Below, piece by piece: positions 6,765 through 6,930 of a stretch of DNA of 6,930 bases. This DNA comes from Planctomycetaceae bacterium (GTDB lineage: Bacteria > Planctomycetota > Planctomycetia > Pirellulales > Thermoguttaceae): NCBI GenBank assembly GCA_031257725.1, contig JAIROD010000809.1:1-6930 (forward strand). Direction: 5' to 3'. A program made the translations under genes and the position numbers. Position 1 is the stretch's first letter. The number at the start of each line of letters is the position of its first letter. A model generated the notes under the pieces. The model was not told the origin of the DNA. It did not search any database and worked only from the letters and a program-made list of their open reading frames with translations.

Positions 6765-6929
6765 GTGTAATATATCAGTGGAATTTTTCGGAGATTGAAG
6801 TTTATTTTTTCCCACCCCTAGCCCCTCCGAAGGAGGGGAATTATTCCCCTCCTTCGGAGGGGCTAGGGGTGGTCATTCGGAGGCAACGACTGAATAGTTA
6901 AAAAAAAATATTTCACTGATATATTACTA
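6765..6929. mobile_element. MITE-like element: 13-bp terminal inverted repeats around a 61-bp palindrome
   Basis: TAATATATCAGTG at 6768-6780 is exactly complementary to CACTGATATATTA at 6914-6926, and the similarity extends a few bases each way (G(T)GTAAT and GTAGTAAT outside; GAAT and GAAAT inside). Between them is the perfect palindrome listed separately, plus CTGAATAGTTA at 6890-6900. At about 160 bp, with terminal inverted repeats and no coding capacity, it has the build of a miniature inverted-repeat transposable element. No target-site duplication is clear: the flanks differ and only four bases remain to the right. The same terminal sequence recurs at 4124-4136, and in degenerate form at 1662-1683, which supports a dispersed family. 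Confidence 0.6.
6812..6872. repeat. Perfect 61-bp palindrome
   Basis: The left arm starts CCACCCCTAGCCCCTCCGAA and runs to GGGGAAT at 6841. The right arm runs from ATTCCCC at 6843 to GGGGTGG at 6872. The arms of 30 bases are exact complements around the single T at 6842. Each arm itself contains the smaller palindrome CCCCTCCGAAGGAGGGG or its mate. It would make a very stable hairpin in RNA or a cruciform in DNA. It lies about 130 bases past the der stop, but no T-run follows either side in the right orientation, so it is not a standard intrinsic terminator. Confidence 0.95.
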
Positions 6930-6930
6930 C

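Noticed and set aside
6812..6872. Intrinsic terminator for der
   Set aside because: The hairpin is strong, but no U-run follows it on the plus strand and it lies about 130 bases past the stop inside a mobile-like element; incidental termination remains possible.

Overview
The window carries three intact, ordinary chromosomal genes and one broken gene, separated by unusually repeat-rich non-coding DNA. The intact genes are a 23S rRNA pseudouridine synthase of the RsuA/RluB family (minus strand, 1682-2542), electron transfer flavoprotein subunit alpha etfA (minus, 2910-3938) and the double-GTPase ribosome assembly factor der/engA (plus, 5310-6680). At the left edge is the C-terminal part of an Eco57I-like N6-adenine DNA methyltransferase (plus). 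Its true N-terminal frame enters from outside the window and is shifted at about position 184, so I call it a pseudogene or a sequencing/assembly error rather than an intact gene starting at position 29.

Organism: the Der protein has wording I associate with Planctomycetota (IVDPTAGVTRDR in the first GTPase domain, GRRNAGKSTFINTLA and a departure from the usual SA in the second G5 loop). The moderate-to-low GC, the lack of Shine-Dalgarno sites and the large amount of intergenic repeat DNA fit a host-associated or anaerobic planctomycete. This is inference from memory of family sequences, not a search result.

Layout: 1-1417 methyltransferase remnant; 1418-1681 spacer with a diverged, inverted copy of the repeat found on the other side of the pseudouridine synthase gene; 1682-2542 rluB; 2564-2902 three tandem copies (about 107-120 bp) of a hairpin-containing repeat; 2910-3938 etfA with a recognisable promoter upstream; 3939-5309 a 1.4 kb gene-free stretch holding a fold-back element of about 550 bp, a 9-bp periodic array with its own inverted counterpart, a perfect 11-bp inverted repeat, and a four-copy array of REP-like hairpins (GTCCC..GGGAC plus ATATTGGTA); 5310-6680 der; 6681-6930 a spacer with a MITE-like element having 13-bp terminal inverted repeats around a perfect 61-bp palindrome.

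The genes do not form a pathway together: they serve DNA modification, rRNA modification, electron transfer and ribosome assembly. No new multi-gene system is visible. The most noteworthy material is the non-coding DNA: several different fold-back elements share short words (CTGAATAGTTA three times, TAATATATCAGTG in three exact places), which suggests a related family of small non-autonomous mobile elements mobilised by an enzyme encoded elsewhere.
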